From contig NZ_JAAXLS010000015.1 in assembly GCF_012328925.1 (NCBI RefSeq), forward strand, positions 1-64,000: a stretch of DNA of 64,000 nt, given 5' to 3'. The notes beneath the pieces were generated by a model. The model was not told the DNA's origin. It was given only the letters and a program-made list of their open reading frames with translations, and made no database searches. This document shows positions 51,019-59,811 of this stretch, one piece after another. A program made the position numbers and the translations under genes. Source of the stretch: Amycolatopsis acididurans (GTDB taxonomy: Bacteria; Actinomycetota; Actinomycetes; Mycobacteriales; Pseudonocardiaceae). Within the stretch, counting starts at the first letter, position 1. Every line of letters starts with the position of its first letter.

Positions 51019-51420
51019 ATGTTAGCTCTGATCCTGGCGGTCGTCGCCGGCATCTGCCTTGCCGCGGGCTGGCTGTGGGAGCAGGTCATCGCGGTGTACG
51101 TGGCGCTCGGCGCGTCCGTGGCCGGCCTGGTTCTGGTGCTGGGACAGGTGTGGCTGCGCCGGCGCGAGGCCGCGAAGGACACTGTGGACGAGCCGGATCC
51201 CGAACCGGGCGAGGACCTTACGCTGCCGGAAGCCGAGCATCAGGAACAGGACGAGGTGGTCTTCGTGCTGCCCGGCCGCAAGCGTTTCCATGTGTCCGGT
51301 TGCCGCATTCTGGACGGGAAAGTAGCCGAGGAGCTCACCCTCGCCGAGGCGGAGGAGGAGTCCTTCACCGCGTGCAGTGTGTGCGCCTCTCGCGAGGCCG
51401 ACGAGCTGGTCGCGCACTGA
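51019..51420 (+). CDS. Small two-helix membrane protein with Cys-rich C-terminus, unknown
   Basis: 133 residues. Two hydrophobic helices occupy residues 2-45 (LALILAVVAGICLAAGWLW and VIAVYVALGASVAGLVLVLG), then an acidic linker and a C-terminal segment FHVSGCRILDGKVAEELTLAEAEEESFTACSVC. The pattern His-x3-Cys ... Cys-x2-Cys resembles a small zinc- or metal-binding knuckle, as in Ada-like N-terminal domains, but is not diagnostic. GGAGG precedes the ATG. It is on the same strand after the PpiC gene and likely in the same transcript. Function unknown. Confidence 0.7.
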   Translation: MLALILAVVAGICLAAGWLWEQVIAVYVALGASVAGLVLVLGQVWLRRREAAKDTVDEPDPEPGEDLTLPEAEHQEQDEVVFVLPGRKRFHVSGCRILDGKVAEELTLAEAEEESFTACSVCASREADELVAH

Positions 51421-51451
51421 CCATCTCCGTGATCGTTGCCAGGTTACGAAC

Positions 51452-51480
51452 TTCGGTTCTTGACGGTAATCAGTTACAAT
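51452..51480 (+). promoter_or_regulatory. Promoter-like boxes before the ATPase/LuxR regulator
   Basis: TTCGGT (51452-51457) and a strong -10-like TACAAT (51475-51480) are 17 nt apart; the TTG start follows 45 nt later. The -35 box is weak, so the call rests mainly on the -10. Confidence 0.4.
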
Positions 51481-51525
51481 GCTCCTGGTCGCGCGATGGA
51501 GCGCTGGCAAGGGATGTGACTGACT

Positions 51526-53817
51526 TTGTGTCCACAGCGAACCGTTACCAGCAACGAGCTGACCAGTTTCATCGGCCGCACGCGAGAGATCGCTGATGTC
51601 AGGAAGCTCCTTTCGGTCGCACGGCTCATCACACTGACCGGAGTCGGCGGTGTCGGCAAGACCAGGCTGGCCAGACGCGTCGCCTGCGAGGTGCGCGACG
51701 AGTTCGCCGACGGTGCGTGGTTCGTCGATCTCGCGCGTGCGTCCGAACCCGCTCTGCTGGCCACCATCATCGCCGACACGCTCGGTGTGCCCGATCAGTC
51801 CGCGGGGTCAACCGAAGCCGCGCTCATCGAGTATCTGGCCAACCGTAAGCTTCTCTTGATTCTCGACAACTGCGAACACCTCCTTCAGGCGTGCGCCGCA
51901 CTGGTCCACGAGATTCTCCAGGAAGCGGAAACGATCACGATCCTTGCCACCAGCCGGGAATCGCTCGGCGTCCTGGGCGAGTACAGCTGGCCGGTGCCGC
52001 CCCTGTCGATGCCGGACCTGGCCAACGTCGCCCCCTCACGTGGCGGGTACGTCTACGGGCACGAGGCATTGGACTTGTTCGAGGAGCGCGCCCGCGCGGT
52101 ACGGCCGGGGTTCACGTTGGACTCGGAGTCGCGAGGTGTCGCCGCTCAGCTCTGCCAGCGGCTCGACGGTCTGCCCTTGGCGATCGAACTCGCCGCGGTA
52201 CGGCTGCGGGCGTTGTCGATCGAGCAGATCGTGACGCGGCTGGAGGACCGGTACCGCCTGCTGTGCACCGGAAACCGAGGCGGTCCGGCCCGGCACCAGA
52301 CCCTGCGTGCCGCGGTCGACTGGAGTTTCGACCTGTGCTCGGAGCGTGAGAAGACGATGTGGGCACGGCTTTCCGTGTTCGCGGGTGCGTTCGATCTCGT
52401 CGACGCCGAAGAGGTGTGCGCCGGGGTGGGAATCGCGCGGGAGGAGGTGTTCGAGCTCCTGTCCGATCTCATCGACAAGTCCATTGTGCTGCGTGAAGGC
52501 ACCGATGAAGCGCCGCGTTACCGGCTGCTCGAGACGATCAAGGCCTATGGCAGGCAGAAGCTGGCGGTCGCCGGCGGCGATGTCGTCCTGCGCCGCAAGC
52601 ACCGTGATCACTACTTGCGGCTGGCAGAACGCAGCGAGAGCGGCTGGTTCGGTTCCGAGCAGGCGCTGTGGTGTCTGCGCCTGCGCAACGCACAGGCGAA
52701 TTTCTGGGCGGCGCTGGACTTCTGCCTGACGACGGCGGGGGAGGCGCTGACCGGCTTGCGGATGGCGGGAGCGCTGATCTTCTACTGGAACGCGTGCGGG
52801 CACCTCAAGGACGGGCGGTACTGGCTCGAGCGGACACTGAACGCCGCACCCGCGCCCTCGCCGGAAAAGGTCAAAGCACTGTGGGTCAACGGGTACATCG
52901 CGATGACCCAAGGCGACAACGAGTCGGCGATGCGCAGTTTCGACGACTGCGTCGAACTCGCCGGGCAGCTCGAAGACCCGGTCGCGCGTGCGTTCTGCTT
53001 GCAGTTCCGCGGCTCGGCCGAACAGTTCAAGGGAAACTTGACCGAAGCCGAGACGCTGCTTGCCGACGCGGTCGACTTTCACCGCGGACGGGGCGCGCTG
53101 AACTCGCTGACGGTGCTCGCGACGGCGCAATTGGCCTTCGTGTCCTGCTTGATCGGCAAGGCGGACCGGGCGGTCGCACTGTGCGAGGAGTGCCGGGCCG
53201 TGAGTGCGATCCACGGCGAGCAGTGGGCCCTGTCGTGGGCGCATTGGGTGCTGGGATTGGCGCGGTGGACGCTCGGAGACTACGAACCGGCGGCGCTGGC
53301 GCTCAACCAGTCGCTGGTCGCGAAACGAGCGCTCGACGACAACTTGGGCATGTCGGCATGTGTCGAGCTTCTGGCGTGGGTGGCGTTCGAGGAGGGCGAC
53401 GCCAAGCGGGCGTGCCGTCTCTTCGGTGCGGCTGTCGCGTTGTGGGCCTCTGTCGGTCACCCGCTGTTCGGCTCCGCCGAACTGCTGGCGATCCACGACC
53501 GGTACGAGGAGCGGGTACGCGGGACGCTCGGCAGCAGGGCCTACGAGCGATTCCACGTGCAGGGCCAGCAGATGACGCTCGACGAGGTGATGTCGTTCGC
53601 GTGCGCGCAGACGGCGCCGCCGGACGCCGAGCCACGCCTGACCCGCCGCGAGAACCAGGTGGCCGGGCTGATCGCGGAAGGGCTGAGCAACAAGCAGATC
53701 GCCGCGCGATTGGTCATCTCCCAGCGCACGGCCGAGGGCCACGTCGAGAATGTTCTGGCGAAGCTGGGTTTCCAGTCTCGCGCACAGGTCGCGGCCTGGT
53801 TCGCCGGGCGGGATTGA
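51526..53817 (+). CDS. ATPase-domain LuxR-type transcriptional regulator
   Basis: 763 residues. The N-terminal NTPase has Walker A LTGVGGVGKTRLARRV and Walker B KLLLILDNCEHLL, with LATSRESLGV and GLPLAIELAA as in AfsR/LAL-type STAND ATPases. A TPR-like helical middle follows (SAMRSFDDCVELAGQL and others). The C-terminus is a LuxR HTH: LTRRENQVAGLIAEGLSNKQIAARLVISQRTAEGHVENVLAKLGF. A TTG start at 51526 is the only in-frame start after a stop at 51517, with AAGGGA about 12 nt upstream. It likely senses a small molecule or metabolic state and controls nearby genes. A 6-bp hairpin lies past its stop. Confidence 0.85.
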   Translation: MCPQRTVTSNELTSFIGRTREIADVRKLLSVARLITLTGVGGVGKTRLARRVACEVRDEFADGAWFVDLARASEPALLATIIADTLGVPDQSAGSTEAALIEYLANRKLLLILDNCEHLLQACAALVHEILQEAETITILATSRESLGVLGEYSWPVPPLSMPDLANVAPSRGGYVYGHEALDLFEERARAVRPGFTLDSESRGVAAQLCQRLDGLPLAIELAAVRLRALSIEQIVTRLEDRYRLLCTGNRGGPARHQTLRAAVDWSFDLCSEREKTMWARLSVFAGAFDLVDAEEVCAGVGIAREEVFELLSDLIDKSIVLREGTDEAPRYRLLETIKAYGRQKLAVAGGDVVLRRKHRDHYLRLAERSESGWFGSEQALWCLRLRNAQANFWAALDFCLTTAGEALTGLRMAGALIFYWNACGHLKDGRYWLERTLNAAPAPSPEKVKALWVNGYIAMTQGDNESAMRSFDDCVELAGQLEDPVARAFCLQFRGSAEQFKGNLTEAETLLADAVDFHRGRGALNSLTVLATAQLAFVSCLIGKADRAVALCEECRAVSAIHGEQWALSWAHWVLGLARWTLGDYEPAALALNQSLVAKRALDDNLGMSACVELLAWVAFEEGDAKRACRLFGAAVALWASVGHPLFGSAELLAIHDRYEERVRGTLGSRAYERFHVQGQQMTLDEVMSFACAQTAPPDAEPRLTRRENQVAGLIAEGLSNKQIAARLVISQRTAEGHVENVLAKLGFQSRAQVAAWFAGRD

Positions 53818-53878
53818 CCGCGTGCCGGTTGCTGAGGTGGCGGCGTTCTGACGCAGTCCGTTCGCTACGAAATCCGTA

Positions 53879-53895
53879 GGGACGGTCGGCGTCCC
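53879..53895. terminator. Short hairpin between convergent genes
   Basis: GGGACG-GTCGG-CGTCCC sits between the stop of the LuxR-type gene (53817) and the stop of the LysR gene (53898, opposite strand). The symmetric stem could serve both directions. It is only six bp long and lacks a T-tract. Confidence 0.45.
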
Positions 53896-53897
53896 CT

Positions 53898-54812
53898 TCA
53901 ACCAGTGGTCGGTGCTTGATCCAGGCTGACGGGTTTCGCCGTGTTGGCGATGAGGTTCCACATCACTTGTGCGGCGTCGGTGGTGACGCCCTGGGGAAGC
54001 GTCGCGGCGGCGACGGTCCAGACCAGCGAGGCGTTGTCGATCGGAACCAGCGCGGTGGGGACACGTGTGGCGATCGCCAGCGGGCGTGGCACGATCGCCA
54101 GCCCCAGCCCGTGCGCGACGAGTTCGAGGAGTGAACCGATCTCGTTGCAGGTGACCCGCACGGTGCGGCTCAGGTCGGCCGCGTCGAATGCCTGGTCGGT
54201 GACCTGTCGTGCGGCGAGGTCGGGGTGGAAGTCCACGAAGGTCTCGTCCCGCAGGCTCTCCAGCGTGATCGACGGGCGGCCGGCGAGCCGGTGCCCCAGC
54301 GGGCAGGCCAGGACCATCGGGTAGGTCGCCAGCGGCGTCAGCCTCACGCCTGCCGGGACCTGAAGGGGCATGGTGACGAAGGCGAGTTCGAGCGTCTCGT
54401 CGGCCACCTTCGCGAACAGGTCCAGCGGCATACCGACCGTGACAGCCACGTCGACGTGCGGGTTCTCCGCGGTGAACCGGCTCAGCAGCGCGGCGAGGTC
54501 GAGACCGGCGAACGACGGGATCGCCCCGATCTGCAGGGTGCTCTTGACGACACCGGGGCCGCCGCGAATGTGGGACTCCGCAGCTTCAAGTGTTGCCAGT
54601 GCCCGGCGTGCGGCGGCGTAGAGGTCGCGCCCCGCCTCGGTGAGCTCGGCCCGTTTCCGGCTGCGTACGAACAACGGCGTGCCAAGGCCGTGCTCGAGCG
54701 TGCGGATCGACGTGGACAGCCCGGGTTGCGAGATCCGGAGTCGTTGCGCGGCGGCAGTGAAGGTGCCGGCGTCCGCGACGGCGAGGAAATGCCGGAGCTG
54801 GCGAGTCTCCAT
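53898..54812 (-). CDS. LysR-family transcriptional regulator
   Basis: 304 residues. The N-terminal HTH is the classical LysR type, METRQLRHFLAVADAGTFTAAAQRLRISQPGLSTSIRTLEHGLGTPLFVRSRK written in pieces METRQLRHFLAVAD, FTAAAQRLRISQPGLS and LGTPLFVR. The effector domain has LQIGAIPSFAGLDLAALL and LVAHGLGLAIVPRPLAI. It is divergent from the hydrolase-MFS operon (106-bp gap), the usual arrangement for a LysR activator of that operon. Effector unknown; likely an intermediate of that pathway. Confidence 0.9.
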   Translation of the reverse strand: METRQLRHFLAVADAGTFTAAAQRLRISQPGLSTSIRTLEHGLGTPLFVRSRKRAELTEAGRDLYAAARRALATLEAAESHIRGGPGVVKSTLQIGAIPSFAGLDLAALLSRFTAENPHVDVAVTVGMPLDLFAKVADETLELAFVTMPLQVPAGVRLTPLATYPMVLACPLGHRLAGRPSITLESLRDETFVDFHPDLAARQVTDQAFDAADLSRTVRVTCNEIGSLLELVAHGLGLAIVPRPLAIATRVPTALVPIDNASLVWTVAAATLPQGVTTDAAQVMWNLIANTAKPVSLDQAPTTG

Positions 54813-54918
54813 GTATAGCTCCTACTTATGCGACTGGCAGATTTTCAGTATTGGACATCTGTTAGCTATGTCAAGCACTCTCGACGAAGAAGGTGGTACT
54901 CATCGACGAGGAGTTGGC
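54813..54918. promoter_or_regulatory. Divergent control region of LysR and the hydrolase operon
   Basis: 106 bp with an AT-rich core (around 54815-54870). TAGCT occurs near both ends and an ATA-N9-TAT arrangement is at 54815-54829, compatible with a LysR T-N11-A box but with very short arms. No clear promoter box was assigned. Confidence 0.35.
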
Positions 54919-56163
54919 ATGCGCATCAGCCTGCAGGTGCTCGAAGAGCTCGATCTCGACGTGGTGCTCGGCGGGCTTCCGCCGGCAGGATCGTGGCGCG
55001 GGCTGGTCGACGTTGGCGGTATCGCGTTCGGTCTGTCTGGAGTGGACAATGCGGTCCGGATCGTGCCGGTGTCCGGGATCAACGACCGCTGGGACTTCGA
55101 GTTCCTGCTGTCCGAGGAGGACTGGTCGGCGTTCTGCGCGGAGCCCGTGGCGCGTGGTTACACCACAGCGCAGGCGGTGGTGGCGACGACGAACGGCCGC
55201 CCGGTGCGCGGTGACCGTGCGGTGTGGGCAAGGGTGGCGCCGGTGGTCGACCGTGTGCTGGACGCGGTGCGTGCGGCCGTGCGCACCCCGTCGGTGCGAC
55301 GCCCGGAACCGCCTGAACCGCCGCTGGGCGTCAGCCCGATCACCGGACGCTACCTGACCGTCGAGGTCCAGGGGCGGCGGCAGCGGATCTACTACGAGAC
55401 CGCGGGCGCCGGCCCCGCCCTCGTCTGCCTGCACACGGCGGGCGCCGACTCGCGCCAGTTCCGGTACCTGCTGGAGGATCCCGCGGTGACCGAGCGGTGG
55501 ACCGTGGTCGCGTTCGACATGCCGTGGCACGGCCGCTCGGAACCGCCCACCGGGTGGCAGCACGAGCCCTACCGGCTGACGACACAGGTCTACGCCGACA
55601 CCGTGCTCGCCGTCATCGACGGTCTCGGTCTGCGGCGACCCGTGCTGGCCGGTTGCTCGATGGGCGGTGCGATCGCGTTGTACCTCGCCAGCACGGCGGG
55701 CGAGAGGTTCACCGGGGTGTGCGCGCTGGAGGGCGGGCTGGGCAACCCTTCCCGGTTCGTGGAGTGGACGAACCGGTCCGATGTGGACCATTCGCTCTTC
55801 CTGACCAGCTGGGTCGGCGGTCTCATCGCGCCGACGAGCCCGGCCGGGCCCGCCGCGCAGACGCTGTGGGGCTACGCGCAGTCCGGGCCGGGGGTCTATC
55901 AGGGCGACACGTACTTCTACTCGCACGATCTCCCAGAACACGCCGAGTCGCTCCGGCCCGCCACCTGCCCGCTGTACGTGTTCAGCGGCGAGTACGACTA
56001 CTCGGCCACCACGGAGATGAGCAAGGACGCGGCGGAACGCCTCGGCGGGCAGCTCGTCGAGATGTCCGGGAAGGGGCATTTCCCGATGTCGGAGGATCCG
56101 GCCAGCTTCGCCGAGTACCTCCTCCCGGTGCTGGATCTGTTGCGGGACAAATACGAAGACTGA
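54919..56163 (+). CDS. Alpha/beta hydrolase with an extra N-terminal domain
   Basis: 414 residues. The hydrolase core starts about residue 130: IYYETAGAGPALVCLHTAGADSRQFRYLL, FDMPWHGRSEPP, nucleophile elbow LAGCSMGGAIALYLAST, acid near VFSGEYDYSATTE and the His in MSGKGHFPMSEDP. The N-terminal about 115 residues (RWDFEFLLSEEDWSAFCAEP, YTTAQAVVATTNGRPVRGDRAVW) form a separate domain I cannot name. ATG 54919 has GAGGAG upstream. It may be a C-C or ester hydrolase starting the pathway. It is the first gene of the LysR-controlled operon. Confidence 0.82.
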   Translation: MRISLQVLEELDLDVVLGGLPPAGSWRGLVDVGGIAFGLSGVDNAVRIVPVSGINDRWDFEFLLSEEDWSAFCAEPVARGYTTAQAVVATTNGRPVRGDRAVWARVAPVVDRVLDAVRAAVRTPSVRRPEPPEPPLGVSPITGRYLTVEVQGRRQRIYYETAGAGPALVCLHTAGADSRQFRYLLEDPAVTERWTVVAFDMPWHGRSEPPTGWQHEPYRLTTQVYADTVLAVIDGLGLRRPVLAGCSMGGAIALYLASTAGERFTGVCALEGGLGNPSRFVEWTNRSDVDHSLFLTSWVGGLIAPTSPAGPAAQTLWGYAQSGPGVYQGDTYFYSHDLPEHAESLRPATCPLYVFSGEYDYSATTEMSKDAAERLGGQLVEMSGKGHFPMSEDPASFAEYLLPVLDLLRDKYED

Positions 56164-56193
56164 GTCTCTCACCCCAGAGAAGTGGTGAACAGC

Positions 56194-57519
56194 ATGTTGC
56201 GTAACGATATTTCCCGTACCGACGGCAGGCGGCGCGTTCTTGCGGCCGGTGCCGGAAACTTCATGGAGTGGTTCGATTTCTCCGTCTATGGTTTCTTCGC
56301 TGGGGCGATCGGCGCCAACTTCTTCCCGAGCGCCAGTGCCACCTCGTCATTACTGTCCACTTTGGCCGTGTACGGCGTGGCGTTCTTGATGCGGCCAGTG
56401 GGCGGCTTCGTCCTGGGAGCGGTCGGCGACCGGCGTGGCCGGCGCTTCGCCCTCACGCTTTCGGTGGTGCTGATGGGAGTCTCCACGGCACTCATCGCGG
56501 CGTTGCCGTCCTACGCGCACCTCGGCGTGGCCGCACCCGTCCTGCTGGTGCTGCTGCGCTGTGTGCAGGGATTCTCCGCCGGGGGTGAGTGGACCGGTTC
56601 GGCGGCCTTCCTGGTCGAAAGCGCGGCGGCGCACCGCCGCGGCCGCACCGCGAGCGTGGTCCCGGCCACGGCCGCGCTGGCCGTGGCCGCGGGTGCCCTG
56701 AGCGCCCTGGTGATTCGGGTGACCGTGCCGTCACCGGAGATCGTCACCTGGGGCTGGCGCATCCCGTTCCTCGTGGCGTTCCCACTGACACTGGTGGGGC
56801 TGTATCTGCGGATGAAACTGGAGGACACCGAGGTCTTCCGCGAGCTCAAAGCGCGGGGTGCCGTGGCCGAAGCGCCGATCCGGGCGGTGGGGCGCGGCAA
56901 CGCGAAAAGCGTGGCGATCTCCTGTGCGCTGTCGGCCATCACGGTGCTCGGCTTCTACTACATAGCGGCCTACTCCACGACTTTTCTGACCACGACAGCG
57001 CGCATGGCTCCGCGTTCGGCACTGGTGGTCGTGGCGGTCGGCGCGCTGATCTACGCCGCGTGCTGCCCGCTCGCGGGGATCCTGTCGGACCGGTTCGGCA
57101 GGCGGCCGGTCTCCTTGGCGGGCGGTGCGGGGCTGGCGGTGTGTGCCGTTCCCGCGTTCCTGCTGATGGGCACCGGGAGCCCGGTGCCCGCGGTGGCCGG
57201 CATGGTGTTGTTCGGCCTGTTCGAAGCCTTGCACAACACCACGACCACGGTGATGCTGACGGAGTTGTTCCCCGCGCACATGCGGTCCACCGGCAGCGCG
57301 ATCGGGTACAACATCGGCGCCGCGCTGATCGCCGGTCCCGGCCCGCTGATCGCCGCGGCGCTGGCCACCGCCGGGGCGGGGCTGCCCGCGGTCTACATCG
57401 CAGGCGTCGCGTTCGTCTGCACGGTTGTCCTGTGGTTCGCGTTGCCGGAGACCCGGTGGCGAGCACTTGGTCCGGATCCGCGCACCGCGGCGGCCGGACG
57501 TCCCATCACCAGCGCCTGA
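56194..57519 (+). CDS. MHS-family MFS transporter
   Basis: 441 residues (445 if GTG 56182 is used). It has about 12 membrane helices with MHS-family signatures: GNFMEWFDFSVYGFFAGAIGANFFP, RPVGGFVLGAVGDRRGRRFAL, RCVQGFSAGGEWTGSAAFLVESA and GILSDRFGRRPVSLAGG. MHS permeases are proton symporters for organic acids such as citrate, ketoglutarate, shikimate or aromatic acids. It likely imports the substrate of the operon. ATG 56194 has only a weak ribosome binding site, so the start is uncertain by four residues. Confidence 0.88.
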   Translation: MLRNDISRTDGRRRVLAAGAGNFMEWFDFSVYGFFAGAIGANFFPSASATSSLLSTLAVYGVAFLMRPVGGFVLGAVGDRRGRRFALTLSVVLMGVSTALIAALPSYAHLGVAAPVLLVLLRCVQGFSAGGEWTGSAAFLVESAAAHRRGRTASVVPATAALAVAAGALSALVIRVTVPSPEIVTWGWRIPFLVAFPLTLVGLYLRMKLEDTEVFRELKARGAVAEAPIRAVGRGNAKSVAISCALSAITVLGFYYIAAYSTTFLTTTARMAPRSALVVVAVGALIYAACCPLAGILSDRFGRRPVSLAGGAGLAVCAVPAFLLMGTGSPVPAVAGMVLFGLFEALHNTTTTVMLTELFPAHMRSTGSAIGYNIGAALIAGPGPLIAAALATAGAGLPAVYIAGVAFVCTVVLWFALPETRWRALGPDPRTAAAGRPITSA

Positions 57520-57536
57520 TCCGGAAGGGAGTCGCG

Positions 57537-57932
57537 ATGCATCTGATCCGCTCGCGGTCCGGCCGCCCGAGTGGCCGCCGGACCGGCACGTTCACCGGGG
57601 AGGTCTGGGGAGACCCGGTATCGCCGGAGGGGTCGGATCCCGTGGTCAACACCGTGCTGTTCGCGCCGGGCGCACGCACCTACTGGCACCGCCACACTGC
57701 AGGTCAGCTCATCGTGGCGACCCATGGTGCCGGCTTCGTCGGCGCCGAAGACGGCCACGGACTGGCGGTGGCGGCGGGGCAGAGCGTGTGGACGCCCGGC
57801 GGGGAGATCCACTGGCACGGCGCGGGCCCGGACAGCCTGCTGACGCACACGGCGTATTCCTTCGGCCCCACGGAATGGCTGGCCGAAGTGTCCGAAGAGG
57901 ACTATCTACGCGCATTCGAGGAGTGCTCATGA
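57537..57932 (+). CDS. Cupin-domain protein
   Basis: 131 residues forming one cupin barrel. Metal-binding positions are visible as YWHRHTAGQLIVATHGAGFV and TPGGEIHWHGAGPDSLLTHT. Small cupins of this kind often act in ring-cleavage or decarboxylation side reactions. GGAAGGGA is upstream of the ATG. Its stop overlaps the next start (ATGA). Part of the LysR-linked operon; its substrate is unknown. Confidence 0.8.
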   Translation: MHLIRSRSGRPSGRRTGTFTGEVWGDPVSPEGSDPVVNTVLFAPGARTYWHRHTAGQLIVATHGAGFVGAEDGHGLAVAAGQSVWTPGGEIHWHGAGPDSLLTHTAYSFGPTEWLAEVSEEDYLRAFEECS

Positions 57933-59419
57933 CGAGCACCACGGGCGGCGAGCTCACCGAGATCGGTCTCTACATCGACGGCCGGATCCAAGCGGCGGCG
58001 GGCGGCCGCACCTACGCGTCGGCCGACCCGTTCACGGGCCGGCCGTGGGCCGGCGTCGCCGACGGCACCGCAGAGGACGTCGACCGGGCCGTCGAATCCG
58101 CTCGGGCCGCACTGCACGGACCGTGGGGCGGGCTGACCCCGAGCGCGCGGGGCGCGCTGTTGTACGAGCTGGCGGCATTGATCGAGCGGGACGCGGACAA
58201 GCTCGCGGAGTGGGAGACCCGTGACAACGGCAAGCTGCTGCGGGAGATGAGCGGGCAGGTGCGCTCGCTTCCCGAGTGGTACCGCTACTTCGGCGGGCTG
58301 GCGGACAAGGTGCAGGGCGAGGTGATCCCGACCGCGAAGCGCGACTTTCTGGTCTACACCGAGCACGAGCCGGTCGGTGTGGTCGCCGCGATCACGCCGT
58401 GGAACTCGCCGCTGCTGTTGCTGACCTGGAAGCTGGCGCCCGCGCTGGCGGCGGGGTGCACCGTGGTGGTCAAGCCCAGCGACTACACCCCGGCGGCGAC
58501 CGTGGCGCTGGCCGGACTCGTCAGCGAGGCCGGTTTCCCGCCGGGCGTGGTCAACGTGGTCACCGGCTCGGGCGCGGAGACGGGCCGGGCGCTAGCCGGG
58601 CACCCCGGCGTGGACAAGATCGCTTTCACCGGTTCGAACGAGGTGGGACGCGCGGTCGCGCACGCCGCAGCGGACCGGTTCGCCCGCATCTCACTGGAAC
58701 TCGGCGGTAAGTCCGCGCAGATCGTCTACGACGACGCCGATCTGGAGGCGGCCGCGAACGGCGTGGTGGCCGGGATCTTCGCCGCGGCCGGGCAGACCTG
58801 CATGGCGGGTTCGCGGCTGCTGGTGCAGTCGGCCGTGGCCGACGAACTGGTCGCCCGGGTGGTAACCCGCGCCGAGTCCATCAGGATCGGCGACCCCAAG
58901 GACCCGCGCACCGAGATGGGCCCGCTGGCCAACGAGCGGCAGTACGAGAAGGTGCTCGGCCACTTCACCGCCGCCCGCACCTGCGGCGCGACGGTGCTGA
59001 CCGGCGGCGAAGCGGTCGATGAGCTCGGCGGATTCTTCGTGAGGCCCACCGTGCTGCGCGATCTGCCGCCCGATGCCCGCGCCGTGAACGAGGAAATCTT
59101 CGGCCCGGTGTTGTCCGTCGTGACCTTCGACAGCGACGAGGAGGCGGTCGGGCTCGCCAACGGCACCGAGTTCGGCCTGGCCGCCTCGGTCTGGACCCGC
59201 GACGTCTACCGGGCCCATCGCACGGCGCGACAGCTGCGGGCCGGATCCGTGTGGATCAACGCCTACCGCACCGTCGCGCCCCAGGTGCCCTTCGGTGGTT
59301 TCGGCGCGTCCGGGATCGGGCGGGAGAGCGGAATCCACGCGATCGCCGACTACCAGGAGACCCGATCCGTGTGGGTGGAGCTCGGCGGGCACACCCGCGA
59401 TCCCTTCACACTCGGCTGA
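57929..59419 (+). CDS. Aldehyde dehydrogenase
   Basis: 496 residues with ALDH signatures VVAAITPWNSPLLL, VVVKPSDYTPAAT, IAFTGSNEVGR, the general base in LELGGKSAQIVYDDADLEAAAN, catalytic Cys in AAGQTCMAGSRLLV and EEIFGPVLSVVTF. It resembles the hydroxymuconic-semialdehyde/betaine-aldehyde type by layout. ATG 57929 overlaps the cupin stop (ATGA). It should oxidise an aldehyde generated by the hydrolase or permease substrate pathway. Confidence 0.9.
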   Translation: MTSTTGGELTEIGLYIDGRIQAAAGGRTYASADPFTGRPWAGVADGTAEDVDRAVESARAALHGPWGGLTPSARGALLYELAALIERDADKLAEWETRDNGKLLREMSGQVRSLPEWYRYFGGLADKVQGEVIPTAKRDFLVYTEHEPVGVVAAITPWNSPLLLLTWKLAPALAAGCTVVVKPSDYTPAATVALAGLVSEAGFPPGVVNVVTGSGAETGRALAGHPGVDKIAFTGSNEVGRAVAHAAADRFARISLELGGKSAQIVYDDADLEAAANGVVAGIFAAAGQTCMAGSRLLVQSAVADELVARVVTRAESIRIGDPKDPRTEMGPLANERQYEKVLGHFTAARTCGATVLTGGEAVDELGGFFVRPTVLRDLPPDARAVNEEIFGPVLSVVTFDSDEEAVGLANGTEFGLAASVWTRDVYRAHRTARQLRAGSVWINAYRTVAPQVPFGGFGASGIGRESGIHAIADYQETRSVWVELGGHTRDPFTLG

Positions 59420-59430
59420 AAGGACTGGAA

Positions 59431-59811
59431 ATGCACGACGAAACCTATGAGCAGGGCCTGCGCATCCGCCGGGAGGTCGTGGGCGAGGACTACGTCGACG
59501 CGGCGCTGAAGGGCGCCGGCGAGCTGGGCGCCCCACTGCAGGATCTGGTCACGACGTTCTGCTGGGGCGCGGTCTGGGGGCGGCCCGGTCTTCCGCGCGC
59601 GACCCGGAGCCTGCTGAACATCGCGATGATCTCGGCGCTGAACCGGCCGAACGAGCTGCGAACCCACATCCGCGGCGCGCTCCGCAACGGGTGCGGCGAG
59701 CAGGACATCGTCGAGGTCCTCCTTCAGGTCGCCGCGTACTGCGGGTTTCCAGCCGCCTTGGACGGTTTCCGGACGGCACGGAAAGTGTTCGACGCGGAGA
59801 CGCGGCGATGA
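59431..59811 (+). CDS. Carboxymuconolactone decarboxylase-family protein
   Basis: 126 residues, the CMD/AhpD fold. It contains YEQGLRIRREVVGEDYVDAALKGAGE, CWGAVWGRPGLPRATRSLLNIAMISALNRPNELRTHIRGALRNGCGEQDIVEVLLQVAAYCGFPAALDGF. The AhpD-type CxxC is absent, so a decarboxylase or isomerase-like role is more likely than peroxidase. It overlaps the following dehydrogenase gene by four bases (ATGA). PcaC-like enzymes act in the beta-ketoadipate pathway, but no other pca gene is here. Confidence 0.82.
   Translation: MHDETYEQGLRIRREVVGEDYVDAALKGAGELGAPLQDLVTTFCWGAVWGRPGLPRATRSLLNIAMISALNRPNELRTHIRGALRNGCGEQDIVEVLLQVAAYCGFPAALDGFRTARKVFDAETRR

Noticed and set aside
54815..54829. LysR T-N11-A operator
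   Set aside because: The arms are only three bases and overlap the LysR start region; too weak to list as a separate site.
59431..59811. AhpD alkylhydroperoxidase
   Set aside because: The CxxC redox motif of AhpD is absent, so it was called as carboxymuconolactone-decarboxylase-like.
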